From: Branchinecta lynchi
Taxonomy: Eukaryota > Arthropoda > Branchiopoda > Anostraca > Branchinectidae
Assembly: GCA_023053575.1 (NCBI GenBank)
Contig: JAKZAP010000015.1
Coordinates: 17,866,055 to 17,930,054, forward strand
Direction: 5' to 3'
DNA: 64,000 bases
Below are positions 1 through 8,615 of this stretch, piece by piece. A model generated the notes under the pieces. The model made no database searches and had not been told where the DNA came from. It was given only the letters and a program-made list of their open reading frames with translations. The position numbers and the translations under genes are program-made. The number at the start of each line of letters is the position of its first letter. The first letter of the stretch is position 1.

Positions 1-600
1 ACAAAAACCAAACGGATGGACCGAATGAGATGCAATTCGACAGTGCCGAGTTTATGCGGCCTAGATTTGTTATTTGGCGTCTGGGCCGGATTCGGCCAAG
101 GTAGGGGGGGGGGGGGTACTGGAAACTTGCAGATAGGCTATGCTCCAATTTCAGTCAAACTTGATGAGGGAATTAAGAGATTGGGCCCGAACCGGCTCCG
201 ACAACGTTGGTGGGAAGGGGGGGGGGGTACCGGAACTTTCCAAAAATGCTCAGATTCGAGTGAAACTTGGTAGATGGTATAAACAAAGATGCTTTAGGTG
301 GTCGATTTTTTTTTTATTCCGAACCAGATTCGGCTACGGTAGGTGGAAATAGAGTGAGTACCGGAAATCGTGTAGCACGTCTAGGGATCAAACAAATGGA
401 TTTATTGGGATGAAAGTTTGAACAGTCATGTGCATTTGCAATCGAGACGATGCAGGAACTGCTCAGAAATGAGTGAAACTAAATATCCTATTTCTATTTC
501 CGAACCGCCTTTTTGGATGGCGGGTGTATTTTGTGACGTTTTCATCTACTTTCTTGTACAGCCTACTCGTACAAGTGCCATATGAGCTCGTAGCTCTTGT
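1..600 (+). repeat. Copy A of the 410-440-bp tandem repeat family (truncated left arm)
   Basis: Runs of G (around 106-117 and 219-228) lie in a sequence with recurring phrases such as gggatgaaa-ctt, cgaaccgg-tccg and ggtgggaaggg. The same phrases recur at 9331-9960 in the same orientation, and in reverse complement at 13660-14430 and 35880-36800. Near 568-600 the segment ends with a block containing caagtgccatatgagct, which also ends the arm at 10487-10520. I see no coding potential; short frames across it are accidental. It is a decayed copy of a dispersed repeat and seems to continue beyond the left edge. Confidence 0.6.
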
Positions 601-1184
601 TTTTTTTTAAAGAATCTGCCTGTTTTCATCTGATATTCTCAGATGAGAGCAAATACTTGGAATGAAATTTATCTCTTCTTGTTCTGGATATTGACACCAC
701 TTAATTGAGTTGACCCAGAAAAGATACAATTTACGTTACCATATATCTTACGTTACCTGTATACGGCCTTTGGGTTTTTCAACACAGATATATATACAGT
801 TTGTCGTACTTTTAACTAAATTTGACGCATCTGTAAAATCTACTTTGCATCAAATGGCAGTTTCTGTATATTTTGATATATTCTTAATTGCTTCGGAATT
901 TTCTTGTCAACCCCCGAAAGCTTGTCTGAATCAATGACCCGGCAACCGCTGTTTCAGCGCCCGCCCAGCCCAGTGTGAACAGGCTTATCACTGCTGCGCT
1001 GCCTCCATTCGATTTTTCTTCCTCAGTGGTTTACTGCGTTACACCTTCTCTGTAGAGGTAACGACTTTTGATGTCCCGGGTGAGATCCACCTCCGCTCAT
1101 TTGCGTCGGGAGTCGACTCGTCTCAGCTTGGGTGTGTGACAGAGATAGGGAGACAGCAGTTCTTGCTCTTATTTGTTCTTGGTA
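601..1184. other. No recognised gene
   Basis: This stretch between the repeat copy and the first recognisable integrase codons is partly AT-rich and has no coding similarity I can recognise. The last ~200 bases could be upstream pol sequence of the gypsy element, but I cannot support that. Confidence 0.4.
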
Positions 1185-2773
1185 GTAGACAGAGGTCTAC
1201 TTTACCGTGTTGTGTTCGATGATGGCCGCAAAGAAGACATTTGGTAATCGATGGTACCAAAAGAGGCAAGAGGAATTCTTCTCAAGCTGGCCCACGACAG
1301 TCCGCTAGGTGGCCACATGGGAAGGAATCGGACCGTTGATCGTATCACCAGGTATTTTTTTTTGGCCTAATCTATACAAGGACGTCGAGAACTACGTCCG
1401 CTGTTGCGAACCTTGTCAACTAACTGCGAGGCGTAAGCCATTTGAAAAGGTTCCTCTAGCCCCGTTGCCAATTATCGAAGTACCGTTCCAGCGAATTGCT
1501 ATGGATTTTGTTGGTCCACTGGAGCGTAGTAAAAATGGGTTCAAATACATTCTGGTCGTCTCAGACTACGCAACCCGTTTTCCTGAAGCCGTGCCAATGC
1601 GGTCAATGCATGCAAGTAAGGTAGCTAGCGAGCTCGTGAAGATTTTTGCACGCGTTGGAGTGCCAGCTGAAATTTTGTCTGACAACGCTGCGAACTTCGT
1701 ATCGTCAACTTTGAGGCAAGTCTACGATGCGATCGGTTCTCAACAGATTAAGATTTCGGCTTATCACCCACAGAGCGATGGCTGCGTGGAAAGGCTGAAC
1801 CGTACTCTGATTGAGATGCTACGCAAGTTTGTGTACGATGAGCCGAAAAAGTGGGATCAGTTGCTGCCATACCTTCTTTTTGCTTATCGCGAAACACCAC
1901 AGAGAGCAACAGGGTTCTCACCTTTCGAGTTGCTTTATGGTCATGTTCCTCGGGGTCCTATGACAATTCTTTCAGAGAAATGGCAATCTAAGAAAAAGCT
2001 GGCAAAAGGCATCGTGCAGCATATTTTAGACATGCGGAATAGGCTGACCGAGTATCTGGAAGAGGCTCAGAGCAATCAACAAGAAGCACAGTCAAAGATG
2101 AAGACGTGGTATGATGCGAAAGCGCGTCAGAGACAACTGGACGTTGGTGATGAAGTTTTGGTGCTGTTGCCAGTGGGCAACAGCAAATTGGAAACAAGGT
2201 GGCAAGGACCATTCAGGGTCCTTAGGAAGACCTCAGATTTCAACTATGAAATTGACTGGCCTAGCCCAGGTCGGAAGTCTAAAGTCTTGCACATTAATTT
2301 GATGCGGAAATTCGTTCGGCCACTAGACGATGCGCGTTGTTTTCTGACTGTTTCAGGGTGTGAAGCAGCAGCCAATGACGAAATGGACAGAGAATTTTGC
2401 CATCATTCAGGAGATATGGTTGGCCGAATCAGAATTGCCGAGGACATTACAGCGGAACAACAGGAAGAAATACAGAATGTGTTCAAGGGGTTCCCATCAG
2501 TTATTTCAGCCGAACCAGGCAGAACCCACATGGTAGAACACGAAATTGACACAGGTGATGCGAAGCCGATCAAACAGAAGCCGTATCGAGTGCCCCAAGC
2601 AAGTAAGCACTTAGTTGAAAAAGAATTGAGAGAAATGATCAACAAGGGCTACTTGGTGCCGTCAAAAAGCGACTGGGAGTCACCTTTGGTTGTCGTGGCA
2701 AAGACTAACGAGAAGGGAGAATTCACTGGAGTTAGACTTTGCGCCGATTACCGGAAATTGAATGCTGTGAGTA
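1185..2773 (+). pseudogene. Gmr1-like Ty3/gypsy pol fragment: integrase followed by the 5' half of reverse transcriptase
   Basis: The integrase comes first. The zinc-binding region (His residues in AHDSPLGGHMG, then CEPC near 1411-1422) precedes a core with the D,D-35-E triad: MDFVGPLE, LSDNAANF, then HPQSDGCVERLNR with exactly 35 residues between the second Asp and the Glu. The integrase C-terminus ends near VLHINLMRKF (2287-2316) and the same frame runs into a gypsy reverse transcriptase N-terminus (HEIDTGDAKPIKQKPYR, LCADYRKLN). Ordinary Ty3/gypsy elements have RT before integrase; this order is that of Gmr1-like elements. Damage: an in-frame TAA near 1244, a nine-T run at 1353-1361 that shifts the frame by one base inside the zinc finger, and interruption by a DIRS element at 2774. 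The remainder of RT is at 8604-9330. The protein would have copied and integrated an LTR retrotransposon; this copy is dead. Confidence 0.85.
2720..2773 (+). repeat. 54-bp direct duplication, left copy
   Basis: This 54-nt piece of the gypsy RT gene recurs at 8562-8615 with one mismatch (A2762 versus C8604). The two copies bracket the DIRS insertion, so the host sequence was duplicated on insertion or in a later rearrangement. DIRS elements integrate by a tyrosine recombinase and are not known to make long target duplications. Confidence 0.9.
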
Positions 2774-2787
2774 CGAAACATAACACG

Positions 2788-2909
2788 TACCGACATATGG
2801 TACGAAAACTGAAAAGCTTGCAACTTCCGCTAGGAAGTGCGGCGTAAATTCAAAATAGTGCCAAACCACCATCAACCCTCTAGCGGCTTCCGCTCTTCAG
2901 TACATTTCG
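2788..2909 (+). repeat. DIRS inverted terminal repeat, left (3' end of element)
   Basis: 122 bp starting taccgacatatgg and ending tacatttcg. It is the reverse complement of 8357-8478 with one mismatch (CTTCC versus CTGCC near the middle). Inverted rather than direct terminal repeats separate DIRS1-like elements from LTR and Ngaro-like elements. Confidence 0.9.
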
Positions 2910-2957
2910 ATCAGAAAACATCTGACACAAGCGGGGAGGATGGGCGGGAAATAAAAA

Positions 2958-3068
2958 CTTAAAGTATGAAACAGGTAAGTATATCTAATAGAATTTAACT
3001 TTACTTCTTTAAAAAGTTACAATTCTATATCGCTATACCTGTTTCATACTTTATGATTGCTCTGAATT
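2958..3068. repeat. DIRS internal complementary region, long imperfect hairpin
   Basis: The outer stem pairs aaagtatgaaacaggta with tacctgtttcatacttt (17 bp). An inner stem pairs tagaattt-aacttt with aaaagtt-acaattcta. The first half is a direct copy of the element's terminal extension at 8504-8561 and the second half its complement. In DIRS1-like elements an internal complementary region just inside the 3' terminal repeat is thought to template closure of a circular intermediate; position and complementarity fit here. Confidence 0.75.
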
Positions 3069-3214
3069 ACCACAACAGGAGGTGGGCATACCAGACAAAT
3101 AATTGCACTTTTATTACTACAAAACTACAACAGATCAGACTCTATTGCATCAACTTCAAGAACGAAACATCACGTGGTGTTCACTGACACTCTAAAACAA
3201 GGAGCCATTCGTCC

Positions 3215-6019
3215 TCATATTTTCAACTGGGCCACCACTGCAGATAAATCTAACACAGGTAAAGTACCAATATAATGACGTAGTGAACCGGACGAAAACC
3301 AAAAACCAGCTTCCATGATACTCTCAAGCGATACTCCCTTCGAAAATGCGGTTGAAGCAGCCATACCCCGAACATCGTGAGCCCGGACTCCAACCGCTTC
3401 CGGGCAAGCGATCATTATCACCGAACGAATCCACGAGGAAATCGTACTAGGGGCGATTTCTCTATTTCCATTATCTTTGGTTGGGACAAACAAACGCCCC
3501 CTCCCTTTTCTAATGTCCTCAACCTTGTGTAAATACATCCTCAAATTTTCAACCGGGCATAATTTCAGATCATTATCTAACTTCGGGATATGAATAACTG
3601 GGTGAAGAGATCCTGGTTTCTGGTTCTTAGCTTTAAAATTCGGGGCGACACGCAAACTAACTCCAAAATCTGAGAACTGGACTCCGGCTACTACCAAAGC
3701 ATGTAACTCGCTTCTTCTGCGCCCAGAAGCCAACGCCAAAAGAAAAGCTAATTTCTTAGACAAATTCAGAACACTGGCATTCTCATTAAATTGGTCACCT
3801 TTAAACATCTTGAGTACTTGTCCCAAGTCCCAAGCAAAGGAGCGTTGCGGTCGGACGGGCTGATTCGCCTTCAGACTCTCTAACAGATCTGTCACTGCTC
3901 GGGACTCCATAGAGGTATTATTAGAATATGCCAAAATTGTTGTCAGAGCCGCTTTATACCCCTCGACAGTCGACGGACAAAAGGCACGATCCGCTGACAG
4001 ATAAAAGAAAAAACTCGTGAGGTTCTGCACCGAAATAGTTAGTGGATCGCATCCATTCTCCCCACACCACGCCGTGAAAATCCGCCATCTACTGGCATAA
4101 ACCGATAACGTACTAGGCCTCTGTTTATTAACAATGGCACTGATCACACCAGGAGAAAAACCTTGTGACTCCAGTAAAACTCTCAAAGTAGAAAGGCGTG
4201 TAGATCCAGGTTCGCTTGGTTGGGGTGGAGATACCGCCCTTTCTTTATTAGATCCGGTAACTGTTCGAGCCGCAAAGGAGGTACCTTCACTAAACTCAAC
4301 AGGATCGGAAACCATATCATTGACGGCCACCGCGGGGCAATCAATATTGCACTCACTCGTTCGTCCCTCATTTTCAGGACTACCCTGGTCAAGATTGAAA
4401 AAGGCGGGAACGCGTATACCATCATCCCGCTCCATGGAATCGAGAACGCGTCCGTTGCTACTTCCCCCTGACCCTGTTCCAACGAACAAAACATAGGCAG
4501 AACTGCATTTCTGCGATCCGCGAACAGGTCCACCATTGGGGTTCCCCACATAGCGAACAAACTGCTCAGAATCGACGGATTCAGGCTCCAATCGAGTCGT
4601 GCAAATCGGATTCTCCTTAACAGGGGAGTCTTGCCCCGGGATAAGTCGTCCGCCCTGGTGTTCAACTTGCCCTTCACGTATCCTGCCCGAATCTGAATCC
4701 CCTTTTGTTCGGCAATTCTGTATAACTCCTGCGTAACCCGCAACATTCCTAGAGATTTGGTTCCTCCCTGTCGGTTCACATAACTCACTGCTGTCGTATT
4801 GTCGATCATGAGAAGCACCTTGGAGCCAGATGGTAGATCTAAGCGTTCCAAAACCCGACAAGCCGCAATTAATTCCAGGCAATTTATATGCATTGTCTTT
4901 TCCCATTCTGTCCAAAGACCCGAGATATCTTGACCGTTCCCGTGTCCTCCCCAGCCAATCCGACTTGATGCATCCGAGAAAACCTGCAGGTCCGGATGAA
5001 AAAGCCCCAGTGGAACCCCACGCGACAACCAACTCTGGTCGGTCCATCTTTTTAATGCCGATCGTAATGGGGGGAGAACGGGAATCTTTATCTTGGAAGG
5101 TAAATTTTGATACCTGGCGGGAATCCACGCTGTCAAATAAACCTGCAAGGGGCGTATGTACAATCTGCCCAAATAAACCTGGTCTGCAACCGAATTCAAT
5201 CTTCCTAAAAGGCTCAAATACATCTTCAGAGAAACCCACTTCAACTTCGTGACACCTTTTACCAGACCAATAATTTCGGGAATCGCGGATGGTTTCTGGG
5301 TATAATCGTTCAAGTCGAACGCGACTCCTAGATAAACAAAAGATTGGGACGGGACAAGTATTGTCTTCGTAGAAACCCGTAGACCAAGAGCACTGAGTGT
5401 CTGCTTGACAAACGCTAAATGATTCGCGCACTGGTCTCTGGAATGCGCTATTAGGAGCCAATCGTCCAAATATTGGAAAATCAAAATTTTCCTGTGATGG
5501 AGATATTTTGCTACCTCTCGCATTAAAACCGAGAAAATCCACGGGGCTGTCGTGAGACCGAAGGGTAGAGTAACGTGCTCGTACACCACGTTCCCAACCT
5601 GAACTCGCAAATATTTCTGAGAACGGCGATGCATGGGGAGGTGAAGATATGCATCTTCCAAGTCCAAGACTACACCCCAAGCACCTCTTTTCATTACCTG
5701 AGTAATCTGCCGCGTTGTTGTAAATTTGAACTTGCGCTTCTCGACAAAACTGTTCAACACCTTTAGATCTGTTATCAGCCGATACGATCCGGACTTTTTT
5801 GGGATTCTGAAGACTGGGCTGAAGAAACCCGGACTGTCGTCCGACACTACTCTGACAGCCTTCTTTGCTAATAACACTGACATTTCTTCGGCTATTGCCG
5901 GGCACTGACGCGCGAATAACCTTCTCCGACGTAACTTGGGCGGGTTCAAAGAAAATCGTATCTTGTACCCATGCTTGATCACCCTTAAACAAAACGGGTT
6001 CGTTGTCACTCCCTCCCAC
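3215..6019 (-). CDS. DIRS tyrosine recombinase (conserved domain at 3215-4200)
   Basis: The C-terminal ~330 residues are a phage-integrase-type tyrosine recombinase that would insert the circular DIRS DNA. The catalytic set is visible: Arg in ASGRRRSELHAL (near residue 768 of the 934-codon frame), HxxR in RAHDVRGMA (residues 881-884) and the Tyr nucleophile in GSLRHYIG (residue 916). An internal ATG at 4315 (a 366-residue product) is the most plausible start; it overlaps the RT ORF end by ~130 nt, as DIRS ORFs do. Upstream of that ATG the frame stays open for another ~568 codons across the RT/RNase H gene, but that part has no family similarity and I regard it as a shadow of the RT frame. The start of the 934-codon frame is not an ATG. 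The recombinase lies in the same frame as gag and in a different frame from RT. Confidence 0.88.
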   Translation of the reverse strand: MGGSDNEPVLFKGDQAWVQDTIFFEPAQVTSEKVIRASVPGNSRRNVSVISKEGCQSSVGRQSGFLQPSLQNPKKVRIVSADNRSKGVEQFCREAQVQIYNNAADYSGNEKRCLGCSLGLGRCISSPPHASPFSEIFASSGWERGVRARYSTLRSHDSPVDFLGFNARGSKISPSQENFDFPIFGRLAPNSAFQRPVRESFSVCQADTQCSWSTGFYEDNTCPVPIFCLSRSRVRLERLYPETIRDSRNYWSGKRCHEVEVGFSEDVFEPFRKIEFGCRPGLFGQIVHTPLAGLFDSVDSRQVSKFTFQDKDSRSPPITIGIKKMDRPELVVAWGSTGAFSSGPAGFLGCIKSDWLGRTRERSRYLGSLDRMGKDNAYKLPGINCGLSGFGTLRSTIWLQGASHDRQYDSSELCEPTGRNQISRNVAGYAGVIQNCRTKGDSDSGRIREGQVEHQGGRLIPGQDSPVKENPICTTRLEPESVDSEQFVRYVGNPNGGPVRGSQKCSSAYVLFVGTGSGGSSNGRVLDSMERDDGIRVPAFFNLDQGSPENEGRTSECNIDCPAVAVNDMVSDPVEFSEGTSFAARTVTGSNKERAVSPPQPSEPGSTRLSTLRVLLESQGFSPGVISAIVNKQRPSTLSVYASRWRIFTAWCGENGCDPLTISVQNLTSFFFYLSADRAFCPSTVEGYKAALTTILAYSNNTSMESRAVTDLLESLKANQPVRPQRSFAWDLGQVLKMFKGDQFNENASVLNLSKKLAFLLALASGRRRSELHALVVAGVQFSDFGVSLRVAPNFKAKNQKPGSLHPVIHIPKLDNDLKLCPVENLRMYLHKVEDIRKGRGRLFVPTKDNGNREIAPSTISSWIRSVIMIACPEAVGVRAHDVRGMAASTAFSKGVSLESIMEAGFWFSSGSLRHYIGTLPVLDLSAVVAQLKI

Positions 6020-6141
6020 GCTGCTAGATAACGAGGCAACCTTCCCCCAATTGGCTCCTTCTGAGGGGCATCTTGCAACATAGGCGTGGGGGGGTGCACT
6101 TCCCTAGCGACGAAAACGAGGCGTGAAGGCCGACCTTCCAC
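4183..6141 (-). CDS. DIRS reverse transcriptase, RNase H and methyltransferase-like polyprotein
   Basis: Domains in order: RT (about residues 80-345) with the first catalytic Asp in VLDLEDAYLHL (159-168) and YLDDWLL (224-230); RNase H with the D-E-D-D set in FSDAS (Asp390), CLELIAA (Glu423), MIDNTT (Asp447) and RADDLSR (499); then a C-terminal domain (about 515-652) with the DIRS methyltransferase-like signature (VDLFADRRN, YAFPPF, IAPRWP). In that domain the DPPY-type methyltransferase motif is replaced by FPPF, as is usual in DIRS, so methylation activity is doubtful. The frame opens at 6141 with GTG; the first ATG is at 6081, 23 nt past the gag stop, while the open frames overlap by 38 nt. 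Expression could be by frameshifting in the overlap or by reinitiation. No stop or frameshift is seen. Confidence 0.92.
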   Translation of the reverse strand: MEGRPSRLVFVAREVHPPTPMLQDAPQKEPIGGRLPRYLAAWEGVTTNPFCLRVIKHGYKIRFSLNPPKLRRRRLFARQCPAIAEEMSVLLAKKAVRVVSDDSPGFFSPVFRIPKKSGSYRLITDLKVLNSFVEKRKFKFTTTRQITQVMKRGAWGVVLDLEDAYLHLPMHRRSQKYLRVQVGNVVYEHVTLPFGLTTAPWIFSVLMREVAKYLHHRKILIFQYLDDWLLIAHSRDQCANHLAFVKQTLSALGLRVSTKTILVPSQSFVYLGVAFDLNDYTQKPSAIPEIIGLVKGVTKLKWVSLKMYLSLLGRLNSVADQVYLGRLYIRPLQVYLTAWIPARYQNLPSKIKIPVLPPLRSALKRWTDQSWLSRGVPLGLFHPDLQVFSDASSRIGWGGHGNGQDISGLWTEWEKTMHINCLELIAACRVLERLDLPSGSKVLLMIDNTTAVSYVNRQGGTKSLGMLRVTQELYRIAEQKGIQIRAGYVKGKLNTRADDLSRGKTPLLRRIRFARLDWSLNPSILSSLFAMWGTPMVDLFADRRNAVLPMFCSLEQGQGEVATDAFSIPWSGMMVYAFPPFSILTRVVLKMRDERVSAILIAPRWPSMIWFPILLSLVKVPPLRLEQLPDLIKKGRYLHPNQANLDLHAFLL

Positions 6142-7204
6142 GACCTCGGCCCCTAAAACTCAGAGGCCCATCGCTGCGGGGGTGGAAATTCCCCTGACTG
6201 GATGAAGACTGGACTGGGTCCGGCCGGTACTTCTTAGCTGGGGGTCCACTGTGATTGTTCTGTGGCCCACTAAAACTGTTCTGTGTTCGCTTCTGACTTC
6301 CATAAGCCGTAAACCTCGGATCACACTCTGCCCACTGCTTGGCCGCCTCAAGACATTTCCCACCGAAGAGAGCGGCCGCATCCACTGACTGTCCTCTAAG
6401 AGGGACAAATATATGTGGAGGGGGAGCAAGAGGTAATCTAGCTGTGGCACTATCCCGCCTCCATAACACCAAATTCGCTATTACGGGCATCAAGCTAGAT
6501 AGCACATGCCTTAACACAACAGAATTTGCAGCTAGTAGGGATTTCATCTTTTCTTGACGTGATTCAACGTATGAAGCCGCTTCCTCGCGTGCTTCCTCTG
6601 TGTCGTCGAATTCAGGCAACTGGGCAAGCTCTGAAAAACAGTGATTCATGCCTGCTGTGAATGTGTCCGAAGCGTTACACATGCTTGCAACCAAGCGTAG
6701 CGTCTTTTCTAGCTCGAGCCACTTTTGCCTTGGTAAGGTAAAGGGTGCAGTTTCCGCCTTTGGCTTTAATACTCCAAAGTCCACATCTTCAACTGGAGGA
6801 CGGATCTGAAACCCATCATGGCAGCCATACAGGTCAACGAGGTTCTTGTCTGCTGACATAGGTAGGGTCGATTTGGAATCCAATTTAGCAACATTCTCAT
6901 TGATAGACTGAAGTGACGAGCTCAACAGTCTGTTCATAGGTAGTCTGACTCTCTGAGACTGGGAAGACTGTACCAGACCCAGTGACTCTGATGTAGACTG
7001 GAGTTTGGTGGCCTGCTCTGCTCTCTTAAGCTCCGGGAAAATTTCAAACGAGACTTTTATAGCCTCTCGAATACTGGGTGTGACCTCAGAAGGTTGATCA
7101 AGCCTTTCCAGGGCCGCCGATAGGAGATCTCGAGTGGAACTATCAGCCGTGGAAGCATCAACCGCAGCAATGGCTTGGCGGAGATTCTCCATCAATTGGT
7201 CCAT
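6104..7204 (-). CDS. DIRS gag-like protein (ORF1)
   Basis: 366 residues from an ATG at 7204, first ORF of the DIRS element. There is an N-terminal Ala/Ser-rich helical part, a middle region (about 130-290) with charged helices and a hydrophobic stretch RHVLSSLMPVIANLVLW, and a C-terminus rich in Asn, Ser and Gly ending in an Arg-Gly tract (FRGRGRGR) likely to bind nucleic acid. There is no CCHC zinc knuckle, as is common for DIRS ORF1. Identification rests on position, length and the basic tail; the presumed role is packaging element RNA. Confidence 0.8.
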   Translation of the reverse strand: MDQLMENLRQAIAAVDASTADSSTRDLLSAALERLDQPSEVTPSIREAIKVSFEIFPELKRAEQATKLQSTSESLGLVQSSQSQRVRLPMNRLLSSSLQSINENVAKLDSKSTLPMSADKNLVDLYGCHDGFQIRPPVEDVDFGVLKPKAETAPFTLPRQKWLELEKTLRLVASMCNASDTFTAGMNHCFSELAQLPEFDDTEEAREEAASYVESRQEKMKSLLAANSVVLRHVLSSLMPVIANLVLWRRDSATARLPLAPPPHIFVPLRGQSVDAAALFGGKCLEAAKQWAECDPRFTAYGSQKRTQNSFSGPQNNHSGPPAKKYRPDPVQSSSSQGNFHPRSDGPLSFRGRGRGRSAFTPRFRR

Positions 7205-7360
7205 GACTCAACTCTATAAATCAATATCAGAATTAATACCTAACAACAGAAGAATTAAAACTTCTAAAGTTAGGATAAACTCTTCCTTTACTGTTAGTAG
7301 ACACTGGCTGAATCTGGTAACATATAAAGCAGACCAAATTCAGCAGCAGGCTGAACATTG

Positions 7361-7960
7361 TGGTATCGTAAGTACCAAAAATATTTCAACGACAGAAGAG
7401 CTGATCGTTTTGGTATCGTAAGTACCAAAAATATTTCAGCAACAGAAGAGCTGAACATTTTGGTATCGTAAGTACCAAAAATATTTCAGCAACATTTAGA
7501 ATCAAGAGTGGTATCGTAGGTACCGCAAAGACCAAGTTCGGCAGCAGGCTGAACATTCTGGTATCGTAAGTACCAAAAATATTGCAGCAACAGAAGAGAT
7601 GAACATTTTGGTAGTGTTAGTACCGAAAATGTCTCAACAATATATAAGATCAAGAGTGGTATCGTAAGTACCGCCTTGAGCTTTTACCACCGGCTCAAGC
7701 TTATCTTCCGAAGAACAAACCAGAATAATTTGAAGCCCTGAAAACTATACAAATAAACAATACTTTCTCAAAGGCAATCAATAGTCTACGTTTAAAACTC
7801 AACTATAACTTATCCTTTAAATAAAAGGGAGACTAATAAGATCCGGTAATATATTCACAACTCAAAATCAACCACCACTAATCTCCTGGCATCATAAATA
7901 CTAACAATAAATCAACAATAAAAGAAAATCAAACTGACAAGAGTGGTATCGTAAGTACCA
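7361..7960. repeat. Palindrome array in the DIRS 5' leader (period 48-50 bp)
   Basis: The near-palindrome TGGTATCGTAAGTACCA or a close variant starts at 7361, 7411, 7461, 7509, 7559, 7609 and 7657, with an outlying copy at 7944. Spacing is 50, 50, 48, 50, 50 and 48 bp. The intervening sequence repeats less strictly (atatttcagcaacagaagag). It lies between the 5' terminal repeat and the gag ATG, where promoter or protein-binding sites would be expected. Confidence 0.85.
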
Positions 7961-7969
7961 CAATTAATC

Positions 7970-8356
7970 TTTAAATAAACCCAAAAAACTGGGCTAAACA
8001 AACAATAATATCTCAACAAAAAAACAAGAATCTTTGTTCTTATGACAACTTATAACACAATTCTCTCTCAAATATTTTCCGAAAAATTATCTCCAAAATG
8101 CCAAATAATCAATAGGCTATATTATCCTCGTAAATTTATCAAAAACTTACTGCCCAAATAATCATTAGGCTAGGCTAAACTTTGACAACCTGAGAAACCC
8201 ATAATGATTGGGTGACTCACTGCCAATTTAACAACATAAATTCCACAACTCTGAAGAGTTATGTGGACAGCATAAATGCTTCAACACTTACCAAAATCAT
8301 TCTTTCTCCAAAAAATTATTTTATGAAAATAATTTCGACCATATGTCCTCGTGGTA
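7970..8356. other. DIRS 5' leader, AT-rich, non-coding
   Basis: This AT-rich sequence between the palindrome array and the right terminal repeat has no coding region or clear motif; it belongs to the element's leader. Confidence 0.6.
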
Positions 8357-8478
8357 CGAAATGTACTGAAGAGCGGAAGCCGCTAGAGGGTTGATGGTGG
8401 TTTGGCACTATTTTGAATTTACGCCGCACTTCCTAGCGGCAGTTGCAAGCTTTTCAGTTTTCGTACCATATGTCGGTA
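8357..8478 (-). repeat. DIRS inverted terminal repeat, right (5' end of element)
   Basis: Reverse complement of 2788-2909 over 122 bp with one mismatch. It is followed by an ~80-bp terminal extension (8479-8561) that matches the internal hairpin region at 2958-3068 in both orientations. Confidence 0.9.
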
Positions 8479-8561
8479 GATGGAAGGAATAGAGCAATCA
8501 TAAAGTATGAAACATGTAAGTATATCTAATAGAATTTAACTTTACTTCTTTAAAAAGTTAC

Positions 8562-8615
8562 AATTCACTGGAGTTAGACTTTGCGCCGATTACCGGAAAT
8601 TGACTGCTGTGAGTA
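8562..8615 (+). repeat. 54-bp direct duplication, right copy
   Basis: Right partner of 2720-2773, 53 of 54 bases identical. From here the gypsy RT gene resumes. Confidence 0.9.

Larger units (their letters stand above)
2774..8561 (-). mobile_element. Complete DIRS-type tyrosine-recombinase retrotransposon
   Basis: A 5.8-kb minus-strand element inserted in the gypsy RT gene. In its own 5'-3' order it has an inverted terminal repeat (8357-8478), a leader with palindromic repeats, a gag-like ORF (7204-6104), an RT/RNase H/methyltransferase-like ORF (6141-4183), a tyrosine recombinase ORF (conserved part 4315-3215), an internal complementary hairpin region (2958-3068) and the opposite inverted terminal repeat (2788-2909). 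It has no integrase, no aspartic protease and no LTRs. All three ORFs are free of frameshifts and stops, and the 122-bp terminal repeats differ at one position, so insertion is recent and the copy may be competent. The outer junctions are inferred from where gypsy sequence resumes; the right junction has a 5-bp microhomology (AATTC). Confidence 0.9.

Noticed and set aside
2720..2773. The 54-bp repeats as LTRs or split direct repeats of the DIRS element
   Set aside because: They are in-frame gypsy RT codons continuous with gypsy sequence outside the element on both sides, so they belong to the target and not to DIRS.
4183..6019. A distinct protein encoded by the N-terminal ~560 codons of the 934-codon frame overlapping RT
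   Set aside because: No family similarity, a non-ATG start, and full overlap with a strongly conserved RT/RNase H frame. Treated as a shadow; kept only as a question about dual coding.
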